From: Granulosicoccus sp965367215
Lineage (GTDB): Bacteria; Pseudomonadota; Gammaproteobacteria; Granulosicoccales; Granulosicoccaceae
Length of the DNA: 28,644 nt
Reading direction: 5' to 3'
Assembly: GCA_965367215.1 (NCBI GenBank)
Contig: CBDUIJ010000034.1
Coordinates: 1-28,644, forward strand
Shown here one piece after another: positions 1 through 8,261 of the stretch (its first letter is position 1; every line of letters starts with the position of its first letter). The position numbers and the translations under genes are program-made. The notes beneath the pieces are model-generated. The model was not told the DNA's origin, did no database searches, and worked only from the letters and a program-made list of their open reading frames with translations.

Positions 1-2
1 AT

Positions 3-59
3 CGGCATCTGCCGGAAGTGCGCCGTGCGATCGATCGCCTGTGTAGCGTGCTGGCGTAG
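3..59 (+). CDS. possible C-terminal tail of a gene entering from the left
   Basis: Frame 3 is open from the window edge to a TAG at 57-59 and reads RHLPEVRRAIDRLCSVLA, which looks like an amphipathic C-terminal helix. A gene ending here would be convergent with the lipoprotein gene that ends at 126, which is a normal arrangement. Only 18 codons are visible, so the product cannot be named and the call may be a chance reading frame. Confidence 0.3.
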   Translation, partial: RHLPEVRRAIDRLCSVLA

Positions 60-125
60 TGCTGGAAGTGCTGCGACAATCCGGGGCATGGATGTGCAGT
101 TCGCGCCTGGACAATATCCGGCGAG

Positions 126-545
126 TTATCGACGATGCGCGGTGATCAGTTGCTCGTCATCGGTCACCAACATCAATTCCCCAGCCTCGCTCCATTGCAG
201 TTTGACGACGCGATCGAGCAGGCCGAGAAGCCGGTTTTCCTGTCCGCCTGCCGGGTCCGGGCAGAACATGCGAGTCGTGCCGAGTGGCCCGAAACTCAAC
301 GCCTCACCATCCAGCTCGTAGGAGCCGAACAGGCGATTGCAGCTGGCATTGCCCGACACGCGACCGTCCTCGCTGAATTCGAGCCAGGGCTGTGTTTCCG
401 CAGCCACAGGCTCACCTGCCAGTTCAGCCAGATACCACTTCGAGTTCAGCAGCGTGCTCGACGTGGTGTCGTCAGGTTTCCAGGTCATGGTGCTGCAGGC
501 TGATAACAGGCAAAGGGTCAGTGACAATAATGCGATGTTCTTCAT
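126..545 (-). CDS. META-domain (HslJ-like) lipoprotein
   Basis: A 139-residue protein with a lipoprotein signal at the N-terminus: a charged MKN start, a hydrophobic stretch, and the lipobox LLSAC with Cys17 as the lipidation site. It is probably anchored in the outer or inner membrane facing the periplasm. Residues about 32-135 form a META domain of the HslJ type, recognised by the early SKWYLAEL strand, the G-x-x-SCNRLFGSYELDG core and the following TTRMFCPD segment. HslJ proteins are linked to heat shock and novobiocin resistance in E. coli, but their molecular role is not settled, so none is assigned here. The length is normal for a single META domain. It is separated by about 94 bases from the end of the dioxygenase gene on the same strand and need not be part of the hut operon. 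No strong ribosome binding site is visible before the ATG. Confidence 0.85.
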   Translation of the reverse strand: MKNIALLSLTLCLLSACSTMTWKPDDTTSSTLLNSKWYLAELAGEPVAAETQPWLEFSEDGRVSGNASCNRLFGSYELDGEALSFGPLGTTRMFCPDPAGGQENRLLGLLDRVVKLQWSEAGELMLVTDDEQLITAHRR

Positions 546-639
546 GATTCAAGCTTGTTCTCGAACGATTGCCTGAATGGCAGCGGTTGGTGGTGGGTGC
601 TGATCCTATCGGTCGGCAACGACTGCGGATTCAGTTGCT

Positions 640-1443
640 TCAGTCATCAACCGTACTGTAGATCATCGGGAACCAGTCTTCACGAAGTCGATCACCCGCT
701 TGCATGGCATGGCCAGGGAACGGTGGGGATGTCGGGCCAGGGCGTTCGACATAGCGGGCGTCATCACCCAGCAAACGCAGTGAAAAGGCGCGGCGGCGAG
801 TTGCAGCGTGGTTACCGCGAGCACCGTGGAGTGTCGAGAATGTAAAGGCCACGGCATCCCCCGGCTCCAGAGTCCATTCGCGGATGTCCATGCCTTCCTT
901 GTCCGGGTCGGGTACCGGCAGGTAATCGTCGGAGTCAGGGTAGAAGTTGTCTTCCGCCAGCCAGCGAGTCGGTAGTACCGGCTTTTCCCATAGATGGGAG
1001 CCGGCGACACAACGCAGAGTGGCGTCGCTGACATGATCCAGCGGCGCCCAGAAGGAGACATTCTGCTGGCCCTCGACAAGATAGTAGGGGCTGTCCTGAT
1101 GCCAGGGTGTGGGTTTGCTCGTGCCGGGCTCCTTGATCAGTACATGATCGTGAAACAGCTGCACCTGCCTCGAGTTCATCAGCGAGGCGGCTACCTCGGC
1201 AACCGCTGATTCGCGGATGACCTGTTCAAACGGCGCAATGCGGTGCCAGTTGCAGTAGTCGTCGAAGAAACGTCCCGACTCGCCACTCTGCAGGTTCTCG
1301 GCAGCGTAGGGGCCGGGATTGTTCAGGTTCTGTTCGACACCTTGCCTGAGGGTATCGATGTAGCCGTCGAACAGCCCGCGGATCAGTACGACACCATCAT
1401 TCTGGAAGGTGTCGACATGATCCTGAGTAATGATGTCATGCAT
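640..1443 (-). CDS. phytanoyl-CoA dioxygenase (PhyH) family protein, third gene of the hutHU operon
   Basis: A 267-residue Fe(II)/2-oxoglutarate-dependent dioxygenase of the PhyH family, which hydroxylates small or CoA-linked substrates. The iron triad is visible: His115 and Asp117 in TPWHQDSPYY and His206 in STLHGARG. Arg218 in RRRAFSLR is placed to bind 2-oxoglutarate. The reading frame extends upstream to 1584, but that part overlaps hutU and looks like a shadow; MHDIITQDHV at 1443 gives the normal family length. The gene starts 32 bases after the hutU stop on the same strand, so it is almost certainly co-transcribed with hutH and hutU and would respond to HutC. It is not a known step of histidine degradation. 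The substrate is unknown; a modified histidine or imidazole compound is a guess from context only. Confidence 0.88.
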   Translation of the reverse strand: MHDIITQDHVDTFQNDGVVLIRGLFDGYIDTLRQGVEQNLNNPGPYAAENLQSGESGRFFDDYCNWHRIAPFEQVIRESAVAEVAASLMNSRQVQLFHDHVLIKEPGTSKPTPWHQDSPYYLVEGQQNVSFWAPLDHVSDATLRCVAGSHLWEKPVLPTRWLAEDNFYPDSDDYLPVPDPDKEGMDIREWTLEPGDAVAFTFSTLHGARGNHAATRRRAFSLRLLGDDARYVERPGPTSPPFPGHAMQAGDRLREDWFPMIYSTVDD

Positions 1444-1475
1444 GGCAGAAACTCTGTTTACGCGTGAAAAGTCTG

Positions 1476-3182
1476 TCAGCCCAGTATGCCGGGTAGTTTC
1501 AGGTCGTGTTCCCGGGCACACTCGAGTGCTTCGGGGTAGCCCGCATCGGCATGGCGCATGACACCCGTGGCCGGATCGTTCCACAACACGCGGGCAATAC
1601 GTCGGTCGGCGTCTTCACTGCCATCACAGCAGATGACCATGCCAGAGTGTTGGGAGAAGCCCATACCAACGCCACCACCGTGATGCAGTGAAACCCAGGT
1701 AGCACCGGAGGCTGTGTTGAGCAGGGCGTTCAGCAGCGGCCAGTCGGATACGGCATCCGAACCGTCGCGCATGGCCTCGGTTTCGCGGTTGGGTGAAGCC
1801 ACGGAGCCGGAGTCCAGATGGTCGCGACCAATGACAATCGGGGCTGACAACTCGCCATTGCGTACCATCTCGTTGAAAGCCAGGCCGAGTTTGTCGCGTA
1901 CGCCAAGTCCGACCCAGCAGATGCGAGCCGGCAGACCCTGAAAGGCAATGCGTTCGCGCGCCATGTCCAGCCAGTTGTGCAGGTGATGGTCGTCGGCCAG
2001 TATCTCCTTGACCTTGGCGTCGGTCTTGTAGATATCTTCCGGATCGCCCGACAATGCCGCCCAGCGGAAGGGGCCGATACCACGACAGAACAGGGGCCGT
2101 ATATAGGCAGGAACGAAACCGGGGAAGGCAAAGGCGTTTTCCAGTCCTTCTTCCAGTGCCACCTGGCGGATGTTGTTGCCGTAATCGAGTGTGGGAACAC
2201 CGGCATTCCAGAAGTCGACCATGGCAGCTACATGCACCTTCATGCTGGCGCGAGCGGCCTTCTCGACTGCCTTGGGATCACTCTCCTGACGACTCTTCCA
2301 TTCGGCAACGCTCCAGTTCTGTGGCAGATAGCCGTGCAAGGGGTCATGGGCGCTGGTCTGGTCGGTAACCATGTCTGGGCGGACGCCACGCCTGACCAAC
2401 TCCGGATAGACATCGGCAGCGTTGCCGATCAGGGCGACAGACTTGGCCTTGCCTTCGCTGGTCCACTGCTTGATCATGGCCAGGGCTTCATCCAGATCAT
2501 GCGTTTTTTCGTCCACATAGCGGGTACGTTGCCTGAATTCCGCACGCGTCTCATCGCATTCGACGGCCAGGCAGCAGGCACCGGCCATGACTGCGGCCAG
2601 TGGCTGCGCGCCGCCCATGCCGCCCAGGCCGGCGGTCAGAATCCAGCGGCCGGTCAGATTGCCTTCGTAGTGTTGTCGGCCCGCTTCCACGAAAGTCTCG
2701 TAGGTGCCCTGCACGATGCCCTGACTACCAATGTAGATCCAGGAGCCCGCCGTCATCTGGCCGTACATGGCAAGGCCTTTCTTGTCCAGTTCGTTGAAAT
2801 GATCCCAGGTTGCCCAGTGAGGCACCAGATTGGAGTTGGCAATCAGCACTCGGGGCGCATCGGCGTGTGTACGAAATACCCCGACCGGCTTGCCGGACTG
2901 CACCAGCAGAGTCTCGTCGGATTCAAGCTCCTGCAGGCTGGCCACGATCTTGTCGTAGTCATCCCAGGTACGAGCTGCGCGTCCGATGCCGCCATAGACC
3001 ACCAGCTCGTGCGGATTCTCGGCGACATCCGGATGCAGATTGTTCATCAGCATGCGAAGCGGCGCTTCGGTCAGCCAGCTCTTGCAGGAGAGCTCATTGC
3101 CCGTGGCAGGCATGACGGTGCGCTGGTTGTGGCGCGCACCGGGACGAGGTGTGTTGTCTGTGTCGGTTGTGGAGTCTGTCAT
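1476..3182 (-). CDS. hutU: urocanate hydratase
   Basis: Urocanate hydratase (568 residues) catalyses the second step of histidine degradation, urocanate to 4-imidazolone-5-propionate, in the cytoplasm, using a tightly bound NAD+ as electrophile. The family signatures are clear: YGGIGRAARTW near residue 63, MYGQMTAGSWIYIGSQGI near 139, the NAD-binding GLGGMGGAQP at 185-194, and the conserved cysteine segment RICWVGLGVRD in the C-terminal third. The open frame continues upstream to 3248 inside hutH, but the ATG at 3182 is preceded by AAGGAA about ten bases upstream and gives the usual family length of about 560 residues. It lies 14 bases downstream of the hutH stop, so the two are translated from one message. 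Histidine induction through HutC is expected from the operator upstream of hutH. Confidence 0.97.
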   Translation of the reverse strand: MTDSTTDTDNTPRPGARHNQRTVMPATGNELSCKSWLTEAPLRMLMNNLHPDVAENPHELVVYGGIGRAARTWDDYDKIVASLQELESDETLLVQSGKPVGVFRTHADAPRVLIANSNLVPHWATWDHFNELDKKGLAMYGQMTAGSWIYIGSQGIVQGTYETFVEAGRQHYEGNLTGRWILTAGLGGMGGAQPLAAVMAGACCLAVECDETRAEFRQRTRYVDEKTHDLDEALAMIKQWTSEGKAKSVALIGNAADVYPELVRRGVRPDMVTDQTSAHDPLHGYLPQNWSVAEWKSRQESDPKAVEKAARASMKVHVAAMVDFWNAGVPTLDYGNNIRQVALEEGLENAFAFPGFVPAYIRPLFCRGIGPFRWAALSGDPEDIYKTDAKVKEILADDHHLHNWLDMARERIAFQGLPARICWVGLGVRDKLGLAFNEMVRNGELSAPIVIGRDHLDSGSVASPNRETEAMRDGSDAVSDWPLLNALLNTASGATWVSLHHGGGVGMGFSQHSGMVICCDGSEDADRRIARVLWNDPATGVMRHADAGYPEALECAREHDLKLPGILG

Positions 3183-3196
3183 GATGGCGTATTCCT

Positions 3197-4741
3197 TCAG
3201 GCGTTGATGATGGGGGCCATGAAACTGTCCAGGCCTGCGGCCTTGCACAGTTCGCCCTGGGTGACCAGTCTGGCAGCGGTGGCAATGTCGTCGGCCAGGT
3301 AGCGATCGTTATCGAGACTGGCAACGTGGGTACGCAGTGTTGCCAGCACATGTTTCAGCACCGGGCTGCTGGTCAGTGGCGCACGGAACTCGATGCCCTG
3401 TGCGGCACACAGCAGCTCGATGGCCAGGATGTTTCCCAGGTTGTCATTCATTCGCAGCAGCCGACGTGCACCGTGGGCCGCCATTGACACATGGTCTTCC
3501 TGGTTGGCCGAGGTGGGAGTCGAATCGGTCGAGCAGGGATTGGCCAGGTGCTTGTTCTCGCTCATCAGGGCGGCAGTCGTCACCTCGGCGATCATGTAGC
3601 CGGAATTCAGGCCCGGTGAGGGTGTCAGAAACGGTGGCAGGTCGAAGGACAGTGTCGGGTCGACCATCAGGGCGACGCGGCGTTGGGCAATGGCGCCGAT
3701 CTCGGCAATCGCAATGGCAATCTGGTCCGCTGCAAAGGCGACGGGTTCTGCATGAAAGTTGCCACCGGAGACGATTTCACCGGTCTCGACCAGCACCAGA
3801 GGATTGTCCGTAACGGCATTGGCTTCAGTCTCCAGCGTACGCCCGGCAAACATCAGCAGGTCAATGGTGGCGCCAAGTACCTGAGGCTGGCAGCGAATAC
3901 AGTAGGGGTCCTGCACGCGAGTATCACCTTCACGGTGGCTTTCGCGTATCTCCGAGCCTTCCAGCAGCTGGCGCATGGCGTCGGCAACGGCAATCTGCCC
4001 GGCATGGCCTCGCAGCGAATGAATGGCCGGGTTCAGAGGGGCAGTCGAACCCATGATGGCATCGGTTGCCATGGCCGAGATCAGTGTCGAATTGGCAACC
4101 AGTCGCCAGGTGTTGAACAGTCCGGCCAGAGCGCAGGCGGTCGAGAACTGGGTGCCGTTGATCAGTCCCAGGCCTTCCTTCGGGCCCAGTTCGACAGGCT
4201 GCAAACCGGCTTTTTCCAGCGCCTTGGCTGACGGCATTGTCTCGCCATCCAGAACGGCCTGTCCTTCGCCGAACAAGGTGGCAGCGAAGTGCGCCAGTGG
4301 GGCCAGGTCGCCGCTGGCGCCCACCGAGCCCTGCACGGGTACGACCGGCGTGACACCCTTGGCCAGCATGGCTTCGATCAAGTCGACGGTCTGCAGGGAC
4401 ACTCCAGATGCGCCGCGTCCCAGGGACAACAGTTTCAGCGCCATCATCAGTCGGGTGGTGGCCACGTCCAGTGCTTCACCGACACCGCAGCAATGTGACA
4501 GCACCAGATTGCGTTGCAGCCTGGCGGTGTCTTCCGGCTTGATCTTGATACTGGCCAGCTTGCCGAAGCCGGTATTCACACCGTACACGGCGACATCGCC
4601 AGCCGCCGCCTTGGCCACAAGGTCGGCTGCTGCCTGCATGGCAGGGCGCGCCTGTGGATCCAGAGAGGCTGCGCTCCCTGTCCGCCAGAGAGCCTCCAGC
4701 GTGGCCAGAGACGTCGAGCCGGGTACCAGAATCATGCTCAT
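3197..4741 (-). CDS. hutH: histidine ammonia-lyase
   Basis: Histidine ammonia-lyase (514 residues) removes ammonia from L-histidine to give trans-urocanate, the first step of the pathway. The electrophilic MIO cofactor forms autocatalytically from Ala142-Ser143-Gly144 in GSVGASGDLAPLAH; this number is the same as in the Pseudomonas putida enzyme, as is the catalytic Tyr53 in YGVNTGFG. The start at 4741 (MSMILVPG) is followed by a second in-frame ATG two codons later, and no strong ribosome binding site separates the two choices. The gene opens the minus-strand operon with hutU and the PhyH gene. A 20-bp palindrome centred about 41 bases upstream overlaps a TTGACA/CATATT promoter and is the likely HutC operator shared with divergent hutF. 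Confidence 0.97.
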   Translation of the reverse strand: MSMILVPGSTSLATLEALWRTGSAASLDPQARPAMQAAADLVAKAAAGDVAVYGVNTGFGKLASIKIKPEDTARLQRNLVLSHCCGVGEALDVATTRLMMALKLLSLGRGASGVSLQTVDLIEAMLAKGVTPVVPVQGSVGASGDLAPLAHFAATLFGEGQAVLDGETMPSAKALEKAGLQPVELGPKEGLGLINGTQFSTACALAGLFNTWRLVANSTLISAMATDAIMGSTAPLNPAIHSLRGHAGQIAVADAMRQLLEGSEIRESHREGDTRVQDPYCIRCQPQVLGATIDLLMFAGRTLETEANAVTDNPLVLVETGEIVSGGNFHAEPVAFAADQIAIAIAEIGAIAQRRVALMVDPTLSFDLPPFLTPSPGLNSGYMIAEVTTAALMSENKHLANPCSTDSTPTSANQEDHVSMAAHGARRLLRMNDNLGNILAIELLCAAQGIEFRAPLTSSPVLKHVLATLRTHVASLDNDRYLADDIATAARLVTQGELCKAAGLDSFMAPIINA

Positions 4742-4772
4742 GATGAACTTGTCAGTCGTTGCTCAGTTGTGC

Positions 4773-4792
4773 CAATATGTCCATACATATTG
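4773..4792. promoter_or_regulatory. HutC operator in the hutH-hutF intergenic region
   Basis: A perfect inverted repeat, CAATATGT-CCAT-ACATATTG, lies midway between the divergent hutH and hutF starts (about 31 bases from each). The same half-sites recur at 7456-7475 and 9800-9815. GntR/HutC-family repressors bind palindromes of this type, and hutC is in the window, so HutC is the natural ligand. The assignment to HutC is inference; the repeat itself is seen directly. Confidence 0.85.
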
Positions 4793-4802
4793 AGATTGTC
4801 AA
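4774..4802 (-). promoter_or_regulatory. hutH promoter
   Basis: On the minus strand TTGACA (4802-4797) is followed after 17 bases by CATATT (4779-4774), a good sigma-70 pair. The HutC palindrome covers the spacer and the -10 box, so repressor binding would block polymerase. The hutI promoter has the same boxes, spacing and operator position. Confidence 0.7.
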
Positions 4803-4822
4803 GTGGACACAGGCATATCGTC

Positions 4823-6217
4823 ATGAAGATAATTCACGCGGCTCAGGCACTGCTTCCGGACGGCTGGGCGGAGAACGTCAGCGTCAGCATCGATGATCAG
4901 GGGCGCATCGCCGGTGTTCACACCGCGGCCAGTACGGGTGATGGCCCTGCTCTGATTTCGAACAGCAGGGACGTGACCCACGCAGGCATCCTGTTGCCGG
5001 CAGCGGCCAATCTGCACAGTCACGCCTTTCAACGTGCCATGGCCGGATTGACCGAGAAACGCGGACCCAATCCGAACGATACCTTCTGGACCTGGCGGGA
5101 GCTGATGTTCCGGTTTCTGGATCGATTGAATCCGGATGATGTGGAAGCCATAGCCGCCTTCGTGCAGATGGAAATGCTTGAAGCGGGCTATGCCACCAAT
5201 GTGGAATTTCACTATCTGCACCATCAGCCCGGCGGTCATGAATACGCTGATGTGGCAGAGCTGGCGTCTCGAATCGCGGCCGCCACGGCGACTACCGGCA
5301 TCGGTCTGACGCTGCTGCCGGTGCAATATCAGTACGGGGGCTGCGACAAGCGTGCCCTGGGACCGGGGCAATGTCGGTTTGGTACGGACCTGACAACTTA
5401 TGAAAGGCTCTGGGCAGCCAGTGGCGATGTGCTGCGGCAGCTACCGACGGACACCCGCATCGGGGTGGCGCCGCATAGTCTGCGTGCCGTTGGCCGTGAG
5501 AGTCTGCCGTCCCTGATGCAGATCGCACCTGAGGCTCCGTTTCACATGCATCTGGCCGAGCAGATAGCCGAGGTCGACGAGGTACAGCAAGCCTGGGGCG
5601 CCCGCCCGGTGGAATGGCTGATGGATAATGCAGCCGTGGATGAGCGCTGGTGCCTGATTCATTGCACCCAGATGCTGCCACATGAAACTGCAGCTCTGGC
5701 GCAAAGTGGCGCGGTGGCAGGACTGTGTCCCATCACCGAATCCAGTCTGGGTGACGGGATTTTTGATGGCGTCGATTTCCTGTCGCAGAACGGTCGTATC
5801 GGCATTGGTTCGGATTCGAATATCCGCATCTCGCTCAGTGAAGAATTGCGGACCCTCGATTACTCACAACGCCTGAGAGACCATTCACGCGCGGCTCTGG
5901 CGACGGTGGAAAAGTCGACAGCCAGGCGGCTCTACGATGAGATCGTGCAGGGTGGTGCTCAGGCCGCCGGACGCCAGTCAGGTTGCATCGAGGTCGGGCA
6001 GTGGGCTGATCTGATGAGCCTGGATAGCCAGCATCCGGATATGGAAGGGCAGGTCGGCGATGTTCTGCTGGATACCTTCGTGTTCGCCGGTGATGATCGC
6101 ATGGTGACGGACGTCTGGTCAGCCGGACGTCATCAGGTGAGTGGTGGGCAGCACATTGCGCGCGAGGCCATCGTGCGCCGCTATCGTGAGGTCATGCAGA
6201 AACTGCGCAGGCTCTGA
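4823..6217 (+). CDS. hutF: formimidoylglutamate deiminase
   Basis: HutF (464 residues) hydrolyses N-formimino-L-glutamate to N-formyl-L-glutamate and ammonia, the branch of the Hut pathway used by Pseudomonas and relatives. It is an amidohydrolase-fold enzyme. Visible metal and catalytic residues are His65 and His67 in NLHSHAFQR, His218 in APHSLRAV, His243 and Glu246 in HMHLAEQ, His280 in LIHCTQ and Asp331 in GSDSN; together these match the HutF pattern rather than the guanine or cytosine deaminase pattern. The open frame reaches back to 4514 across the hutH start, but MKIIHAAQAL at 4823 gives the family length and begins just after the shared operator. The gene is divergent from hutH and ends 5 bases from the convergent hutI stop. 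No hutG (N-formylglutamate amidohydrolase), which would complete this branch, is in the window. Confidence 0.95.
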   Translation: MKIIHAAQALLPDGWAENVSVSIDDQGRIAGVHTAASTGDGPALISNSRDVTHAGILLPAAANLHSHAFQRAMAGLTEKRGPNPNDTFWTWRELMFRFLDRLNPDDVEAIAAFVQMEMLEAGYATNVEFHYLHHQPGGHEYADVAELASRIAAATATTGIGLTLLPVQYQYGGCDKRALGPGQCRFGTDLTTYERLWAASGDVLRQLPTDTRIGVAPHSLRAVGRESLPSLMQIAPEAPFHMHLAEQIAEVDEVQQAWGARPVEWLMDNAAVDERWCLIHCTQMLPHETAALAQSGAVAGLCPITESSLGDGIFDGVDFLSQNGRIGIGSDSNIRISLSEELRTLDYSQRLRDHSRAALATVEKSTARRLYDEIVQGGAQAAGRQSGCIEVGQWADLMSLDSQHPDMEGQVGDVLLDTFVFAGDDRMVTDVWSAGRHQVSGGQHIAREAIVRRYREVMQKLRRL

Positions 6218-6222
6218 CTGCC

Positions 6223-7419
6223 TCAATCGTTGATATCGGCAAACAGACGCTGATACAGCTTGTTGGTGCCAACTCGATAGGCCAGCTCGGCAGGGTGTTC
6301 CACATCCCAGATAGCCAGATCTGCCCGCATGCCCTGGCGGATGCGGCCGGTATCTGTCAGGCCCAGGGCTGTGGCGGCATGACAGGTCACTCCGGCCAGT
6401 GCCTCGGCAGGCGTCATGCGAAACAGGGTGCAGGCCATGTTCATCATCAGCAACAAGGAGGTCACGGGAGAGGTACCGGGGTTGCAGTCGGTAGCCAGCG
6501 CCATGGCTACTCCATGCGCTCGGAACGCCTCGATCGGCGGTTTGCGGGTCTCTCGCAGAGTATAGAAGGCACCGGGCAACAGGACCGCCGTGGTACCTGA
6601 CTCGGCCATCAGCCTGGCATCCTCCGCATCGGCGTATTCCACGTGATCGGCAGACAGGGCGCCATATCTTGCCGCCAGTGCCGTTCCACCGATGTGAGAC
6701 AACTGTTCGGCATGCAGCTTCACCGGCAGTCCCAATACGGCTGCCTCATCGAACACACGCGAAATCTGTTCAGGGCTGAAGGCAATGCCTTCGCAGAACC
6801 CATCGACAGCATCCACCAGTGATTCTGCGTGTGCAAGGCGCAGTGTCGGCAGGCAGACCTCATCGATGTACTCGTCAGCACGGCCCTTGTATTCCGGCGG
6901 TACGGAGTGGGCGCCGAGAAAGCTGGTGCGGATACGTACGGTACGCAGGCTTTCAATGCGGCGGGCGGCGCGCAGCATGTTCAGTTCGGTGACTTCATCC
7001 AGGCCATAGCCGGACTTGATCTCGATGGTGGAAACACCCTCTGCCAGCAAGGCATCGACTCGCGGCAGTGCCGAGTCGACCAGTGCATCGACATCGGCGG
7101 CGCGCGTGGCGCTCATGGTGGACACGATTCCGCCACCGGCGCGCGCGACCTCTTCGTAGCTGGCACCTTCCAGCCGCATTTCGAATTCCTTCGCTCGGTG
7201 TCCGCCGTGCACGATATGGGTGTGGCAGTCGATCAGGGCGGGCGTTACCAGCCTGCCACCCAGGTCTTGCCGCTCATGTCCCGCATACTGTTCGGGTAGC
7301 TCGCTTTCCGGGCCTGCCCATTCGATCCTGCCCCGGTCGATGACGACGGTACCGTGTTCTATCAGCCCATACGGACTGTCTGTATCGAGAGTGGCAAGGG
7401 TCGTGTTGGCAAGGCGCAT
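6223..7419 (-). CDS. hutI: imidazolonepropionase
   Basis: HutI (398 residues from this start) opens the ring of 4-imidazolone-5-propionate to give N-formimino-L-glutamate, the third Hut step. Amidohydrolase features are the metal-binding His66/His68 in DCHTHIVHGG, KSGYGLD near 135, His236 in KLHAEQL and Asp311 in ATDCNPG. The frame also has ATGs at 7467 and 7494. I chose 7419 because the protein then begins with MRLANTTLAT, aligning with the normal family N-terminus; GGAAGAA lies just upstream; and the ATG at 7467 sits inside the HutC operator and the promoter. The gene is transcribed away from hutC, with the operator between them, and ends 5 bases from the end of hutF. Confidence 0.93.
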   Translation of the reverse strand: MRLANTTLATLDTDSPYGLIEHGTVVIDRGRIEWAGPESELPEQYAGHERQDLGGRLVTPALIDCHTHIVHGGHRAKEFEMRLEGASYEEVARAGGGIVSTMSATRAADVDALVDSALPRVDALLAEGVSTIEIKSGYGLDEVTELNMLRAARRIESLRTVRIRTSFLGAHSVPPEYKGRADEYIDEVCLPTLRLAHAESLVDAVDGFCEGIAFSPEQISRVFDEAAVLGLPVKLHAEQLSHIGGTALAARYGALSADHVEYADAEDARLMAESGTTAVLLPGAFYTLRETRKPPIEAFRAHGVAMALATDCNPGTSPVTSLLLMMNMACTLFRMTPAEALAGVTCHAATALGLTDTGRIRQGMRADLAIWDVEHPAELAYRVGTNKLYQRLFADIND

Positions 7420-7455
7420 GCGGTTCTTCCGGCTTCGATCCAGTTCGGTAGTTGC

Positions 7456-7475
7456 CAATATGTTCATACATATTG
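7456..7475. promoter_or_regulatory. HutC operator between hutI and hutC
   Basis: The inverted repeat CAATATGT-TCAT-ACATATTG differs from the hutH-hutF site only in one spacer base. It is 37 bases upstream of the chosen hutI start and about 80 bases upstream of hutC, so it could control hutI and let HutC repress its own gene. Confidence 0.85.
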
Positions 7476-7485
7476 ACTTTGTCAA
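7457..7485 (-). promoter_or_regulatory. hutI promoter
   Basis: On the minus strand TTGACA (7485-7480), a 17-base spacer and CATATT (7462-7457) form a promoter identical in boxes and spacing to that of hutH. The operator covers the spacer and -10 box in the same register. Confidence 0.7.
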
Positions 7486-7556
7486 GCGGTGCATGCCATG
7501 CTCATCGACAAAGTAATGTACCTGCTGCTACCCGGTAAACCAACAAACGAATCATC

Positions 7557-8261
7557 ATGAAAGGTGCCTCTATCAACGGTTGGCAGGACGTACAGACCGA
7601 AGTGTTGCGGCGCTTGCACGAGCGGTTCTGGAAACCCGGCGATCTACTGCCCAGCGAAGCCGATCTGGCGGCCGAGTTCGGTTGTGCGCGGACCACGGTC
7701 AACAGGGCCTTGCAAGCCATTGCCGATGAAGGCCTGCTGGAGCGCCGCCGCCGCGGAGGAACCCGCGTTGTCATCAATCCGGAACGACGAGCAACGTTCA
7801 ACATCCCGGTCATTCGCCTGGAAATCGAACAGCTGCAGCGAGAGTACGGCTACCGGCTGTTGAAGCGTCGGCAGCAGCGTCCTTCAAAGGCTGTGCGTGA
7901 GCGCATGCTGGTGGATGCCGAGGCCAGTATTGTCAGTTTGCGTGCCCTGCACACGGCCGATGGAAAGCCCTATGTACTGGAAAAACGCTGGATCGATCTG
8001 GCGGTGGTGCCTGCAGCGGCCGATGCCGATTTCACAGTGCAAAGCCCCAACGAATGGCTGGTGGAGCATGTGCCATTCAGTGGTGGCGATCTGGTCCTGT
8101 CGGCAGAATCGGCCAGCGATGAAGATGCCGAGGCCCTGGGCTGCGAGAAGGGCGCTGCGCTTTTCATGGCCGAACGTCGTACGCGCAACACGCAGGATGC
8201 CACGATCACGGTTGTCCAGCTGGTCTACGCTCCGGGATACCGGATGGCTATTGATCTGTAG
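7557..8261 (+). CDS. hutC: histidine utilization repressor, GntR family
   Basis: A 234-residue GntR-family regulator of the HutC subfamily. Residues about 10-75 form the winged helix-turn-helix, with the typical PGDLLPSEADLAAEF and ARTTVNRALQAIADEGLLER segments; residues about 95-230 form the UTRA ligand-binding domain. HutC proteins repress hut genes and release DNA when they bind urocanate. The wing is slightly unusual, reading RRRRGGTRVV where GRGTFV is common. The gene lies divergent from hutI with a clear operator between them, which supports the assignment and suggests autoregulation. Its last 14 bases overlap the end of the convergent AraC-type gene. Confidence 0.93.
   Translation: MKGASINGWQDVQTEVLRRLHERFWKPGDLLPSEADLAAEFGCARTTVNRALQAIADEGLLERRRRGGTRVVINPERRATFNIPVIRLEIEQLQREYGYRLLKRRQQRPSKAVRERMLVDAEASIVSLRALHTADGKPYVLEKRWIDLAVVPAAADADFTVQSPNEWLVEHVPFSGGDLVLSAESASDEDAEALGCEKGAALFMAERRTRNTQDATITVVQLVYAPGYRMAIDL

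Noticed and set aside
1977..3302. 441-codon open frame on the plus strand
   Set aside because: It is antisense to hutU and the 3' end of hutH, which have full family signatures; its own translation has no recognisable motifs. Long antisense frames are expected at this GC content.
4023..4793. 256-codon open frame on the plus strand
   Set aside because: It is antisense to hutH and has a Ser/Pro/Ala-rich composition without motifs.
4514..4822. Upstream extension of hutF
   Set aside because: It would run through hutH and the shared operator; the family N-terminus begins at 4823.
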